A stretch of DNA of 64,000 bases. Source: JANXLS01 sp035308565 (GTDB taxonomy: Bacteria > Planctomycetota > SZUA-567 > H5-PLA8). How positions within the stretch are numbered: position 1 is the stretch's first letter; each line of letters opens with the position of its first letter. The position numbers and the translations under genes were made by a program. Below, one piece after another: positions 35,700 to 45,186 of this stretch. The DNA lies in the NCBI GenBank assembly GCA_035308565.1, contig DATGGK010000122.1:4871-68870 (forward strand). The letters run 5' to 3'. The notes beneath the pieces were generated by a model. It worked only from the letters and a program-made list of their open reading frames with translations, made no database searches and was not told the DNA's origin.

Positions 35700-37361
35700 G
35701 TGAGAACTCGCCCGAACACGTTCCGTTGCGCGCTCGCCGCTTTCGTGCTGCTCTCTTTTGCCGCTTTTGCCGCCGACGACAATTCCGACGACGAGAACAA
35801 GCCGCCGCCCGAAACCAAGCCCCCGACCGATACGACCGCTCCGCGCCCGGCGACGTTCAGCGACTACGTGCCCATCGCTCCCGTCTACAGCCCGGTGACC
35901 AAGGCGCTCAACCAAGTCGTCGAAAACAGTTCTTCCCCTGTCGCCAACCAATTGGTGCAAACCGTCACAAACGAGTCGATCTTTCAACCCGGCGCCGGGC
36001 CGCATCCCACGGTTCAGCCTTACAGCGTGCCCGGCGCAGAAGGACCGCCGCCGCTGCGCTCCGGGCCATTTTTGTTTCATACGGGCATAACGGTCGAGAA
36101 TTTTCTGAACGACAATTATTTCGGCTCCGTGACCAACCCGCGCGCTTCGTGGCTGCGCAATTACTCTCCGAATTTTTCGCTGAGCTACCAAGCCGACGGT
36201 GCGCCATCCATCGACATGTATTACAATGCCACCATTCACGATTATTCGACCAGCGTCGAGCGCGATTATTACGACGAAAGTACAGGGATTTCGATCAGGA
36301 TCAAACGTTTCGGGATCGACGGCTTAAGCTTCAACATCGCCGACGCGTATAACCAGACGGGCAACACCATCGTCAATCCGCTGGCGGACCAGTTCGACAT
36401 CAACAGCCTCGAATTCCGGCTTGGTACGCGTTACGCCACCAATTCGCTGCCTGTCGGGTTCAGATACGCCGCGGGCCCGCTGACGCTCGAAGCGACCTAT
36501 TCGTACGATGTGACCGATTATTTCAGCAAAGCCAACAATGCATCGGATGCGCAGCAGCATACCGGCACGCTGCGCGGGTCGTACGACATCACGCCCGATC
36601 ATTGCACGGCGTTTGGCGAATGCAGTTACAATTACACGCGCTATCCCGACAACCTGGCGGCCGATTATGATTTCGCGCGCCTGTATGCCGGGGTGCGCGG
36701 CCGCTTCGATAGCGTGACGTATCAGGTGAAAACCGGCTACAGTCTCGTCGATCACCTCGCCACGGGCACGACGCTGGCGCATCCGCTGCTTGCCGCGGAC
36801 GTCGGGTACGCCTATTCGCCCCGCTTCGATTTTTCGCTTTTTGCAAATCACTCATACGAAGAAGGCGTGCTCACCGGCGAGCAGCTTACCGACGCCTATG
36901 GCGGCACGATCAACATTCATCCGATGCTGCGCGGAGTGCTTTCGATTTCGCACATCTTTCAGCGCACGGATCGGGCCACGACGGGCCTCGACCGCGTCGC
37001 CGCGTCCGAGTTGAATTACAAGCATACGATTCTGGGCTGGCTCGAACCGCACCTTGGCACGAAATACTCGCTTGAAAGTGTTTCGGGCGGAACGCGCGAC
37101 AACGTTTTTACCGGACTGGGCGGAATCGGCTTCGTGCTGAAACCCAACGCGGTGGCAAGCGTGGATTATTATCACGAGGACCGCGAGCGTTCCGACAAAT
37201 CTAAACGCATCACCGATCGTCTGACGTGCGGCTACACTTATAAAATCAACCATTTTTCAACCGCGAATTTCGGTTACGATCATGCGTTGCGGCGAGACAC
37301 GCTGGATGGCGGAAACATTCGGATCAACGAATTGCGTCTGAACATTTCGGTGCAATGGTAG
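35700..37361 (+). CDS. Outer-membrane beta-barrel protein next to polysaccharide export gene
   Basis: 553 residues starting at GTG. A signal peptide (about 1-25) is followed by an acidic, Pro-rich segment (DDENKPPPETKPPTDT), then many alternating amphipathic strands from about residue 130 to the end, closing with LRLNISVQW; a C-terminal aromatic is the beta-barrel assembly signal. It resembles barrels found beside Wza-like proteins in exopolysaccharide clusters. The next gene begins about 50 bases downstream, so the two are likely one operon for export of a surface polysaccharide. The exact family is not certain. Confidence 0.7.
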   Translation: MRTRPNTFRCALAAFVLLSFAAFAADDNSDDENKPPPETKPPTDTTAPRPATFSDYVPIAPVYSPVTKALNQVVENSSSPVANQLVQTVTNESIFQPGAGPHPTVQPYSVPGAEGPPPLRSGPFLFHTGITVENFLNDNYFGSVTNPRASWLRNYSPNFSLSYQADGAPSIDMYYNATIHDYSTSVERDYYDESTGISIRIKRFGIDGLSFNIADAYNQTGNTIVNPLADQFDINSLEFRLGTRYATNSLPVGFRYAAGPLTLEATYSYDVTDYFSKANNASDAQQHTGTLRGSYDITPDHCTAFGECSYNYTRYPDNLAADYDFARLYAGVRGRFDSVTYQVKTGYSLVDHLATGTTLAHPLLAADVGYAYSPRFDFSLFANHSYEEGVLTGEQLTDAYGGTINIHPMLRGVLSISHIFQRTDRATTGLDRVAASELNYKHTILGWLEPHLGTKYSLESVSGGTRDNVFTGLGGIGFVLKPNAVASVDYYHEDRERSDKSKRITDRLTCGYTYKINHFSTANFGYDHALRRDTLDGGNIRINELRLNISVQW

Positions 37362-37374
37362 TGGAGTCTTGTTT

Positions 37375-37399
37375 GTGGCGCAGGCGGCTCGCCTGCATG
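37375..37399. repeat. Single hairpin of the GCAGGCG family
   Basis: GCAGGCG/CGCCTGC around three bases, flanked by GTGG and CATG, as in the pairs at 53883-53950 and 59915-60005. It lies just before the next start codon, with the ribosome site AAGGGAAG directly after it. Confidence 0.6.
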
Positions 37400-37413
37400 G
37401 AAAGGGAAGATTT

Positions 37414-38541
37414 ATGCGCAGCATTACCGTTGGGGTGATCCTCGTCGCGCTAACCGCGTGCGCGGCGCGAGCGGAATCGGATTCCGATGCGTACCGCTTC
37501 ATCGGCGGCGAAAAGATTCAGCTTAAATTCAATCCGGCCAACGCGGGCGAGATCGCCGAGCAAGTCGTCAACGACAACGGCAACATCAGCTTGCCCACCG
37601 GCTCAACCGTGAACATCAAAGGCAAAACCGCGGCCGAGGCACAGAAAATTATCGCCGATCAGGTCATGAAAGACACGACGATCCTCAATGTGAAAGTGAC
37701 GTTGAGCGTGCTGGATTATCCGCCGCGCAAAGTGTACGTTGCCGGCGACGTTCGCAAACCAGGTTCCACCACGCTCACGCCCGGCGTACCAGTATATCTG
37801 CTGAGTGTGCTGCAGGACGCGGGAGGCGTCAGCGAGTCGGGAGATCCCACGCGCGTCAATATCGTGCACACGGATTCCGACGGCAAGCGCAGCAGCGTGG
37901 TGATTGACACGACCAAGCTCGCTCAACCCGGCAGCGCCGACCTCGGACCAAAGCTGCTCCCCGGCGACACGGTGCTGGTGCCGCGCGGCGACCATTTTGT
38001 GTTCAGTGGCGAATTCAATCGCGTGGGCATGATTCCAGTGGGGGATCTGCACATGGAACCCGGCGAAAAGATGCTGCTCTCGCGCGTCATCGCAGGCTTG
38101 GGCGGGTTGAAAAAAGAAGCCGATGCTAAAAAGCTGAAGATCTTCAGACTGAAGCCCGATGGCACGCGCGATGTCATCACGCCGTTCGAGAATGGCGTCG
38201 GCAAGGAAGATCCGCTCTTAAAGAATGGCGATATCGTTGAGGTTACCGCAAAGCCTCAGACCAAAGAAAGCACGCTTGCGTCGAGCGTTTCGATAATTGG
38301 CAAGGGGATTAAGACGCCGGGGACTTATCCGATTGGCGAGAATGGCTTGAAGCTCAGCAAACTCGTGATGCTGGCCGGCGGACTCAGTGAATTTGCGAAC
38401 GGGAAAAAAGTTACGATCAACCGTCCCGGCAGCGGCATCATCAAAATCGTCGATGTCGATGCGATTCTCAAAGGCAATTGGGACGAGGACATTGAATTAA
38501 AGGATGGCGATATCGTGAATGTGAAAGAGCGGGCGTTCTAA
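37414..38541 (+). CDS. Wza-like polysaccharide export protein
   Basis: Outer-membrane-associated export channel component. The ATG at 37414 has AAGGGAAG upstream and gives a clean signal sequence with a possible lipobox (LTAC, Cys at about residue 16). The poly-export domain (about 28-115, FNPANAGEIAEQVVNDNGNISLP) is followed by three SLBB-type repeats (YVAGDVRKPGSTTL; FSGEFNRVGMIPVGDLHMEP; SIIGKGIKTPGTYPIGENGL). It works with the beta-barrel protein upstream. No chain-length kinase or glycosyltransferase genes follow. Confidence 0.85.
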   Translation: MRSITVGVILVALTACAARAESDSDAYRFIGGEKIQLKFNPANAGEIAEQVVNDNGNISLPTGSTVNIKGKTAAEAQKIIADQVMKDTTILNVKVTLSVLDYPPRKVYVAGDVRKPGSTTLTPGVPVYLLSVLQDAGGVSESGDPTRVNIVHTDSDGKRSSVVIDTTKLAQPGSADLGPKLLPGDTVLVPRGDHFVFSGEFNRVGMIPVGDLHMEPGEKMLLSRVIAGLGGLKKEADAKKLKIFRLKPDGTRDVITPFENGVGKEDPLLKNGDIVEVTAKPQTKESTLASSVSIIGKGIKTPGTYPIGENGLKLSKLVMLAGGLSEFANGKKVTINRPGSGIIKIVDVDAILKGNWDEDIELKDGDIVNVKERAF

Positions 38542-38564
38542 CGAAAAGTGCTGATTGCCGTTCT

Positions 38565-38630
38565 CCCCTCGCCCCTGTTCTCCCCTCGCCCCTTGGGGGA
38601 GAGGGGCCTGGCGTGAGGGGTGGGGCGCCC
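38565..38630. repeat. CCCCTCGCCCC / GGGGAGAGGGG hairpin repeat
   Basis: Direct copies of CTCCCCTCGCCCC followed by GGGGGAGAGGGGCC and GTGAGGGG can fold into a strong stem between convergent genes, so it may also act as a terminator. Related sequences are at 47338-47410 and 49160-49213. Confidence 0.5.
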
Positions 38631-38632
38631 AC

Positions 38633-39370
38633 TCACCACTGGCTTAAAAGATTTAATCCGACCAGAATATCGTAGAGCGCATGGCTGGCCGCGGCGACTC
38701 CGAAGGATCGGTTGAAATAGATTGCGGAAAAATACAGCCCCGCGAAAAAGCGCTGGATGAACGCGTTCCATTCAAAGCGCTCCCCGCCGCCCATGTGGTG
38801 GAACGCCGAAAAAATAATCGCTCCCAATGCCACCGACCACGCTGCCGCATACGCGTGTTCCATGTGCAGCAGGCGCGTGAGGACCAGCATTAAAAGTCCC
38901 AGCAGCATCACGCGGAATACGAGTTCCTCGAAGACGCCCGCGCCGCAGAAGAGCACGAAATCGCGCAGACCCACGGTGCCTGTAACGGCGTGTTTCGCGC
39001 ACGGCACCAGCCGCGCGGCTGGCACGGCCTGCGGCGACTGCATCGCCGTTCGTCCTCGTCCGCCGCGCGGTTCGTCGGTGACGTGTTGCACGAAAAATTG
39101 GAGCATCAGAAACAGCAGCACCGCAAAGAACAGGCTTTCCAGAAACATCGTGGCGAGAATTGGCGCGCGAATCTTCCACGAACCCTTGCGGCGAACCTGC
39201 CACACGATGAACGCGGCGGCAATGAACAGCACCGAAACGAAGCTTCCGGAGACGCCGAGATTTTTGATGATCGGCGCGCCCAGTCGCATGACGATGGCGT
39301 CGCCGCCGTTGATCACGTCCGCCGGCATCAGCACCAGCCCGATTTCATAGGCAAGCAGAAAAGGGAGCAC
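38633..39370 (-). CDS. CPBP-family intramembrane metalloprotease
   Basis: A membrane protein of about eight helices with the family motifs EE-X3-R (GVFEELVFRVML), FSAFHHMG and ASHALYDILV, which supply the metal-binding Glu and His residues. The group contains CAAX-type and bacteriocin-processing proteases. The start is uncertain: GTG at 39370 is given, but the frame stays open upstream (RLPIYSAALVLPFLLAYE) with no ATG before it meets the end of the FHA gene, so a rare start codon there is possible. Confidence 0.8.
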   Translation of the reverse strand: MLPFLLAYEIGLVLMPADVINGGDAIVMRLGAPIIKNLGVSGSFVSVLFIAAAFIVWQVRRKGSWKIRAPILATMFLESLFFAVLLFLMLQFFVQHVTDEPRGGRGRTAMQSPQAVPAARLVPCAKHAVTGTVGLRDFVLFCGAGVFEELVFRVMLLGLLMLVLTRLLHMEHAYAAAWSVALGAIIFSAFHHMGGGERFEWNAFIQRFFAGLYFSAIYFNRSFGVAAASHALYDILVGLNLLSQW

Positions 39371-39456
39371 CAGCGCCGCGGAATAAATCGGCAGGCGGCT
39401 TTCCTTCCAATACGCCGGGCCGGAAGGCAGGCCGGCGGAAGATTTCGCTGCGGAAT

Positions 39457-40371
39457 TCAGACGATTTCCTCGAATTCGTCGCCAAACAATTTGTGCTTGT
39501 CGCCGCTTTTTTCAGCCGCCGTCCGTTGGACGGGCGTCGGCGTCGGTGGCGTACGCACGGCTTCCACGCTGCGGTCCACTGCGGTCAAGCGCGGGCCTTT
39601 TGACGTGTCGATCACCGTCGGTTCGTTATCCAGTGCCGCGAGCACCGCGTCCACGCCGGGGCGCGTCGAATGCCCGTGCGGCACGGGCGGCTTTGACAGG
39701 CAATCTTTGCAGGCCATCTTGTTATTCAAGCTGCAGGCCTTGCCTGAGGAGCGGTCCATTTCCGGAATTTTCGCACCGCAATAACTGCAAAAGGCCGGCT
39801 CGTTTTTGAGCGGCTGCGAACCGCTGGGCAGCGGCGGTTCTGGCGGCAGCGGCAGATTCATTTCGTACAGCGCCGCCAGCAGCGGATCCGGATCGACGTT
39901 TAATTCCAGTTCGCTCTCATTCGCCGTTGCCGTCGAAGCGGAATCCACTGCCTTCATCTGCGACTGGGTCGGCGGCGGGCCGACAGCTTTGTTCAACGGC
40001 GAACTGTCGTCGTTGATTCTGACAATCGGCATGTTGTCGTCGCTGGAAACGGCAAGGATTTTCTCGCCCGGCTCGGAGAGATACAGTTCGATCTCTGTGT
40101 CTCCGAGAACAATGCGGTCGAATTCGATCAGTTCCAGCGGCTTGTCGGCGTCCAGGCGGTTTCCGTTTACGTAGGTGCCATTGGTGCTGCCCATGTCGGT
40201 GATGACGCAGCCGTTGAGCGTGGCGAGAATCTGGCAGTGGCGGCGCGAGAGCTTGGGATCGTTCAGCGGAAGATCGACATCGCGATTGCGGCCCAGCACA
40301 ATGGCCTTGCCCTCGGGCAGGCTCATGTTTTTTCCGGCATACATGCCGCTTCTGAAAATCAGCTTGGCCAC
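39457..40371 (-). CDS. FHA-domain protein with C-terminal zinc ribbon
   Basis: The FHA domain binds phosphothreonine. With the GTG start at 40371 the chain begins MAKLIFRSGMYAG, the normal FHA opening; ATGs at 40434 or 40461 are alternatives without ribosome sites. The domain (about residues 1-95) contains LGRNRDVDLPLNDPKLSRRH and GSTNGTYVNG. A disordered middle follows, then a ribbon FCSYCGAKI to CKDCLS (two CX2C pairs) and an acidic end DEFEEIV. Partners would be Ser/Thr kinases such as the one at 14679. It follows dnaA on the same strand. Confidence 0.82.
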   Translation of the reverse strand: MAKLIFRSGMYAGKNMSLPEGKAIVLGRNRDVDLPLNDPKLSRRHCQILATLNGCVITDMGSTNGTYVNGNRLDADKPLELIEFDRIVLGDTEIELYLSEPGEKILAVSSDDNMPIVRINDDSSPLNKAVGPPPTQSQMKAVDSASTATANESELELNVDPDPLLAALYEMNLPLPPEPPLPSGSQPLKNEPAFCSYCGAKIPEMDRSSGKACSLNNKMACKDCLSKPPVPHGHSTRPGVDAVLAALDNEPTVIDTSKGPRLTAVDRSVEAVRTPPTPTPVQRTAAEKSGDKHKLFGDEFEEIV

Positions 40372-40510
40372 AGTGACAACACGCTCCGACGGTAACCCCT
40401 CGCGCCACCGCGCTAAGTTATCCGTGGCTAGCCGCATTTCAAGAAGATTCAATTCGCGCATAAACTTAGCACCGTGAACAAGTGCATAGCTGAAGCATGT
40501 GCAGGAGTGC

Positions 40511-41929
40511 TCAACTTCCAACAAGCTGCTTGATCTGATGAATTTGCTGCCGAATCGGCTCGTCGCGCTTGGCCATGCCGGTGACTTTGCGAATGCCATG
40601 CAGCACGGTGGAGTGATCGCGATTCCCGTAGAAGCGTCCAATTTCTGCCACCGTGTGCGGCGTGACATGGCGCGAAACGTACATGCCAATGTGCCGGGCG
40701 TGTGCCACGCTGGCGTCGCGTTTGCCGCTGCGAATGTCGTCGGCTTTGACACCAAACGTTTTCGCACAGGCTTCCAGCACGTCGCTGAGCGTGGGCGGGC
40801 CGCTGCGCACGATGCCCAGATCGCGCAGCGCGCCCAGCGCCAACTCGCTCGAAGTACAGACCCCGTTGGCGCGCGACACCGCGACCATTTTGCAGAGCGC
40901 TCCTTCAAGTTCGCCGACGCTTTTTTCGATATGCAACGCAAGAATCCGCGCGGCGCCGTCGTCCAGCGCCCAACTGCGGCGCTTCGCCAGCGCGTGCAAC
41001 AATTTCACGCGCAATTCGAATTCGGGGAACTCGAGCTTGATCGAAAGCCCCGAGCGCAGCACTTCGGCCAACTTCGGCTCGATGCGCGCCAGTTCTGACG
41101 GCGCGACGATCGCGCTGAAGACGACTTGCTTGCCGGCGTTGCGCAGATATTGGACCGTGTGCAGCAGTTCTTCCTGAATCTTGACAGTCCGTGAGAGGAA
41201 TTCGATGTCGTCGATGAGCAGCGCATCGCAGGCGCGGAAGCGCGCGCGGAAGGCATCCAGCGTGCGCGCTTGCAGCGCCGCGATGTAGCCGTTCGCAAAC
41301 GCTTCGCAGGAGGTGAAAATCACCTTCGCGGCGGGATTGCGTTCTTTGATCCCCTGCGCGATGCCCTGCAGCAAATGCGTCTTGCCCAGCCCATTGTCGC
41401 CGTGCAAATAAAGCGGACAATACACGCTGCCCGGACTTTCAACCACGGTTTGCGCCGCGGCGCAGGCGATGCGGTTGCACACGCCGCTTTCAAAATTCTC
41501 CAGTCGATAGAGCGGCGAGAGCGGCGGTTCGAGGAGCGCGGCCCACATCACTTTCCCATTGTTATTTCCCGGCAGTGTCGCCGTGGCTGCCGCGTGCGGC
41601 GTGTGATTCACGTGAGCGTGCGCGGACGGCAGCACAGCGCCAACCGTCGTTGACGATTCATTCGCCGCGCGCGGCTTTGCGCAAAAATGGACATCGAGCA
41701 GCGAAGGAAAAGCGGTGCGGATCGCGTTGGCGATTTCGCGTTTAAAAATCTTCTCGAGATTTTCACGGGCGTGGCGCGTGGGCGTCAGCACGGTGGCGTT
41801 TCCGTCGTCTTCGATGCGCACGACTAGGCCGGCGCAGTAGGCGTCGAAACTGTCAGGGCTCACGTTCCGGCGCAGATGCTCCAGCACGCTTTCCGTTATC
41901 GAATGATCATCGATAATCTTTTTTGACAC
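40511..41929 (-). CDS. dnaA: Chromosomal replication initiator DnaA
   Basis: Opens the replication origin. Domain I (helical, SITESVLEHLRRNVSPDSFDAY) is followed by a linker, the AAA+ domain with Walker A GDNGLGKTHLL and Walker B ALLIDDIEFLS, and domain IV with SVAHARHIGMYVSRH and the DnaA-box signature RDHSTVLHG (usually RDHTTVLHA). The GTG at 41929 is preferred; an ATG at 41956 is also in frame. It is followed by the FHA gene. dnaN, recF or gyrB, the common neighbours, are absent. Confidence 0.9.
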   Translation of the reverse strand: MSKKIIDDHSITESVLEHLRRNVSPDSFDAYCAGLVVRIEDDGNATVLTPTRHARENLEKIFKREIANAIRTAFPSLLDVHFCAKPRAANESSTTVGAVLPSAHAHVNHTPHAAATATLPGNNNGKVMWAALLEPPLSPLYRLENFESGVCNRIACAAAQTVVESPGSVYCPLYLHGDNGLGKTHLLQGIAQGIKERNPAAKVIFTSCEAFANGYIAALQARTLDAFRARFRACDALLIDDIEFLSRTVKIQEELLHTVQYLRNAGKQVVFSAIVAPSELARIEPKLAEVLRSGLSIKLEFPEFELRVKLLHALAKRRSWALDDGAARILALHIEKSVGELEGALCKMVAVSRANGVCTSSELALGALRDLGIVRSGPPTLSDVLEACAKTFGVKADDIRSGKRDASVAHARHIGMYVSRHVTPHTVAEIGRFYGNRDHSTVLHGIRKVTGMAKRDEPIRQQIHQIKQLVGS

Positions 41930-41956
41930 AATGACGCCCCTCGCACCGGATAGCAC

Positions 41957-42266
41957 ACTTTTTTCCGGCGGTTCAATTCACCATGGATCGCTTGTTGAAA
42001 TGTGAAGCGAGAACCTTAATCCACCGCGTTTAATTTTGTTTTAAAAATCGAATCCGAATTTAGCACGCGCAAAACGAGTTCAAGAACAATTCTCTTCACT
42101 GCTTTTTTTTTTTCGTTCAGTGGCCGTAAAATGCCGAAGTGATTCAAGTTGCGCAGCCCATTTTTTTTTCACATTTGCCCTGTTCTTGTGCGAAAATGAA
42201 CTGTGTTAATTGTGATGAACGCTTTACGTTTTCGTAAAGGCCAACACTCAAATCGGTTATCGGACA
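41957..42266. other. AT-rich region upstream of dnaA
   Basis: 310 bases with long T-runs near 42107 and 42163, and a perfect hairpin CTTTACG-TTTT-CGTAAAG at 42222-42239 just after nadC. I searched by eye for TTATCCACA-type DnaA boxes and found no clear match, so an origin is not supported. Confidence 0.5.
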
Positions 42267-43316
42267 TCACGCATTTCGCTGAAATTTTTTTCCGAAAACT
42301 TTTTCGTCGAAGCGCATCTCAAGTGAAAAATCCATAGGAGAAATCGTGTGCGTCAACGCGCCCAAACTAATTCGATCGACACCCGTTTCGGCAACCGCCG
42401 CGAGCGTTTCACTCGTAATTCCGCCCGATGCTTCAAGTGTTGGGCGCATGTGAGGATTTTGTGAATTCTGAAAATGCTTTTCGCACCAGTGCACTGCTTC
42501 TTTCAGCGCTTCAACAGGAAAATTGTCAAGTAATATATAGTCCGGTTGGCTATTCAACACGACTTGCTTTAGCCCCTCCAAATCTGTCACTTCCACTTCA
42601 ATTCTCAGATCCGAAAAACGCGCGCGCGCCGCGCGCACAGCACCCGCCGGATCGCGCACGCCCCACAGCGCCAGATGATTGTCCTTGATCAAAATCTCAT
42701 CATAAAGGCCCTTGCGATGGTTCTCACCCCCACCGCATTTCACCGCGTATTTTTGCAGATCGCGCCATAGCGGCATGGTTTTGCGCGTGTCCAGCACTTT
42801 CGCTTTCGTGTGTGCGATCTTCGCCACGCAGCGGGCCGTGTATGTCGCAATGCCGGATAGATGCGAAAGCAGATTCAGCGCCGTGCGTTCACCGGCCAGA
42901 ATCGCGCGCGCGTTGCCGCTTACCGTGGCACAGACATCGCCTTTGGCGAGACGGTCGCCGTCCTTGCGCAAAAGCTGCACTGAAATACCCTGCCGCTCGG
43001 CTTTTTCGCGCAGCCGCAGCGCATCGTCCCAGCTCAATTTTCCCGCTGCTGCCGCCGCTTGAGCGTCATCCAAATCCCACGCGCGCCCGGCGGCTTCCGT
43101 CGAAACAAGCTGCTCGGCCATCTGAAAAATCAGCGGCAGCAGCTTCACGCCGCAGAGCACGCCGCCGCTTTTCGCGAGAAAATCGGCCTGCGCCGACTTC
43201 TGCTCGTGAACCAATGCCTGCGAGGTCACGTCGCCGGCGGACATCAAGTCCTCCAGTAGTGCGCCGCGCAAGCGGTCGAAGAGCGGTGGCGGTTCCAGCG
43301 CCGTGTTGCCATCCAT
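42267..43316 (-). CDS. nadC: Nicotinate-nucleotide pyrophosphorylase (carboxylating), NadC
   Basis: Converts quinolinate and PRPP to nicotinate mononucleotide, CO2 and PPi in NAD synthesis. Key segments are ERTALNLLSHLSGIAT, the catalytic region TRKTMPLWRDLQKYAVKCGGGENHRKGL, IEVEV, DYILLDN and ASGGIT. At 349 residues it is longer than the usual 270-300; the extra part is a charged helical insertion (about 75-120, AWDLDDAQAAAAAGKLSWDD) in the N-terminal domain. No other NAD-pathway gene is adjacent. Confidence 0.93.
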   Translation of the reverse strand: MDGNTALEPPPLFDRLRGALLEDLMSAGDVTSQALVHEQKSAQADFLAKSGGVLCGVKLLPLIFQMAEQLVSTEAAGRAWDLDDAQAAAAAGKLSWDDALRLREKAERQGISVQLLRKDGDRLAKGDVCATVSGNARAILAGERTALNLLSHLSGIATYTARCVAKIAHTKAKVLDTRKTMPLWRDLQKYAVKCGGGENHRKGLYDEILIKDNHLALWGVRDPAGAVRAARARFSDLRIEVEVTDLEGLKQVVLNSQPDYILLDNFPVEALKEAVHWCEKHFQNSQNPHMRPTLEASGGITSETLAAVAETGVDRISLGALTHTISPMDFSLEMRFDEKVFGKKFQRNA

Positions 43317-43551
43317 GCGCGCGATTCTAGCCGTCGCGCGCGCGCTTCAAATTATTATTGTGCTTTTGTGAATTTTTTCATTCGCCGTAAACGCGCGCGC
43401 GCAAGCGCTTGCGATTTCGCTCGCAAATTATTAAAAAAAGTTGCGCGTACGTCGATGCGATGCCAATTGTTCTCGCGCAAAGGCGCAAAGTCGAAGAGAA
43501 AAAACCATCTCTCACCGTCGCGCTGCATTTTTCGAGAGAAAATACGCGCGC
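43317..43551. other. Intergenic region, 235 bases
   Basis: GC-alternating stretches (GCGCGCGCGC) and a copy of the CGCAAAGGCGCAAAG-type motif also seen at 30790-30830. No gene is seen. Confidence 0.4.
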
Positions 43552-45084
43552 CTACGCCTTCGCCAGCCGCGCAAAACTGCTCCGCAGCGCCGCATAAAGG
43601 TCCGTCCATACCGGGTAATAGCGCTCGTACGCCGCTGCATGCGACGGGTTTGGCGTCATTTCGCGGCATGTGTTCACGGCGGCCGCACAGGCTTCTTCGA
43701 CGCTGGCGTACGCGCCTGTCCCCACGGCGGCGAGCAGTGCCACGCCGTACGCGGCGCCTTCGGCGGCAACCAGCGAGCACGTATTCTGCCCAAACATGTC
43801 GGCGAGCGTCTGGCTCCAGAACGGATTCTTCGATCCGCCGCCTGTCACGCGCGCTTCCGAAACCGGTATGTTCATGCCGCGGAAAATCTCGACGCATTCG
43901 CGCAGGCTGTAGCAGACGCCTTCGATCACCGCGCGCGCCAGATGGCCCTTCGTGGTTCGCGGCGTGATGCCGATGAAACAGCCAGTCGCGAATGGATCGG
44001 CGTGCGGCGTGCGCTCACCGGTCAAGTACGGCAGGAAACACAATCCTTCGCAGCCGGCTTGCACCGTCTGCACTTCCAGCACCAGAATGTCATACGCGTC
44101 GCCTTCGGTGAGTTTCGCGACCGCTGCCTCCGGATGGCCCAGCGTGTTCTTGAACCATTGCAGCGAGCCGCCCGCGCTCAGCGTCACGCCCATGTTGTGC
44201 CATTTGCCGGGAACGGCGTGACAGAACGTGTGCGCGCGGCCAAGCGGATCGGTCTTAGGTTCATCGGCGTGCACGAAAACCACGCCGCTGGTTCCTATCG
44301 AAATGTTGGCCACGCCGCTCTTTACGATTCCGGCGCCCACCGCGCCCGCGGCGCAATCGCCCGCGCCGCCGACAATGGGCGTGCCGGCTTTGAGCGCTCC
44401 GCCTAGCGCTTCCGACGACGCCGCGCTAACTTGGGCGCTCGGCACCGTGCTTTCGAAGCATTCCGGCAGCAGCGCCGCATCGATCTCCAATTTCGAAAGC
44501 AGTTCCATCGACCACTGCCGCTTGTTGACATCCAGCAGCAACGTGCCGGATGCGTCTGAAACTTCAGTGGCGAATTCGCCGCTGAGTTTGAAGCGAATGT
44601 AATCTTTCGGCAGCAGCGCTTTAACGGCGTGCGCGTAAAGTTCCGGTTCGTTGTTGCGCACCCACAGAATTTTCGGCGCGGTGAAACCGGTGAGCGCGGG
44701 ATTGCTCACGAGGTCCAGCAATTTCGCGCGCCCGCCTGCGCGCTCGGTGATTTGAACGCATTCGTCAGCCGTGCGCTGATCGTTCCACAAAATCGCCGGC
44801 CGCAACACATCGTGTTTCTTGTCCAGCAGCACCAGGCCGTGCATCTGCCCGGACAATCCGACTCCTTTAATGTCATCAGGCTTCACGTTCGCCGCAGCGA
44901 CGGCCGCGGGCACCGCCGTCTTCACGGCTTCCCACCATTCCAGCGGCGACTGTTCGCTCCATAAAGGATGCGGCGCCTGGCACGTGTGCGCCGCCGTGCC
45001 AGTGCCTTGCAATTTGCCCGCCTCGTCGATGACGATAGCGCGCGTGCCGGATGTGCCGATGTCGATGCCCACATAATACGCCAT
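43552..45084 (-). CDS. xylB: Xylulokinase
   Basis: Phosphorylates D-xylulose for the pentose phosphate pathway. A FGGY-family fold of 510 residues from the ATG at 45084: YVGIDIGTSGTRAIV (phosphate loop), SGQMHGLVLLD, ILWNDQRT with the catalytic Asp, and C-terminal GGGSKNPFWSQTLADMFG. A longer frame to 45186 begins with non-homologous residues. No xylose isomerase or transporter gene is adjacent, but the xylanase at 2314 would supply its pathway. Confidence 0.92.
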   Translation of the reverse strand: MAYYVGIDIGTSGTRAIVIDEAGKLQGTGTAAHTCQAPHPLWSEQSPLEWWEAVKTAVPAAVAAANVKPDDIKGVGLSGQMHGLVLLDKKHDVLRPAILWNDQRTADECVQITERAGGRAKLLDLVSNPALTGFTAPKILWVRNNEPELYAHAVKALLPKDYIRFKLSGEFATEVSDASGTLLLDVNKRQWSMELLSKLEIDAALLPECFESTVPSAQVSAASSEALGGALKAGTPIVGGAGDCAAGAVGAGIVKSGVANISIGTSGVVFVHADEPKTDPLGRAHTFCHAVPGKWHNMGVTLSAGGSLQWFKNTLGHPEAAVAKLTEGDAYDILVLEVQTVQAGCEGLCFLPYLTGERTPHADPFATGCFIGITPRTTKGHLARAVIEGVCYSLRECVEIFRGMNIPVSEARVTGGGSKNPFWSQTLADMFGQNTCSLVAAEGAAYGVALLAAVGTGAYASVEEACAAAVNTCREMTPNPSHAAAYERYYPVWTDLYAALRSSFARLAKA

Positions 45085-45158
45085 GATGATGAGTGCTCCG
45101 CTGGTGCACGCAGTTGTCATTCGGCGCGCGGGATTTGTCAACGCGGAAATTCTATCCT

Positions 45159-45184
45159 GCCGGCCAGAATCTCGCCGGCGGTAC
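45159..45184. repeat. Single GCCGGC-family hairpin
   Basis: GCCGGC arms with a 9-nt centre and the GGTAC flank seen at 10281-10353. It lies between xylB and the ABC permease gene. Confidence 0.5.
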
Positions 45185-45186
45185 AT

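Noticed and set aside
40372..40941. N-terminal extension of the FHA protein overlapping dnaA
   Set aside because: The extension is the antiphase reading of dnaA codons and shows no FHA or other domain pattern; the family start fits GTG at 40371.
41957..42266. Replication origin oriC
   Set aside because: Close to dnaA and AT-rich, but no clear DnaA boxes or 13-mer repeats can be seen, and GC skew cannot be judged from this window.
43441..44406. Plus-strand frames opposite xylB
   Set aside because: Arg/His-rich shadow of a well-supported minus-strand gene, with no family match.
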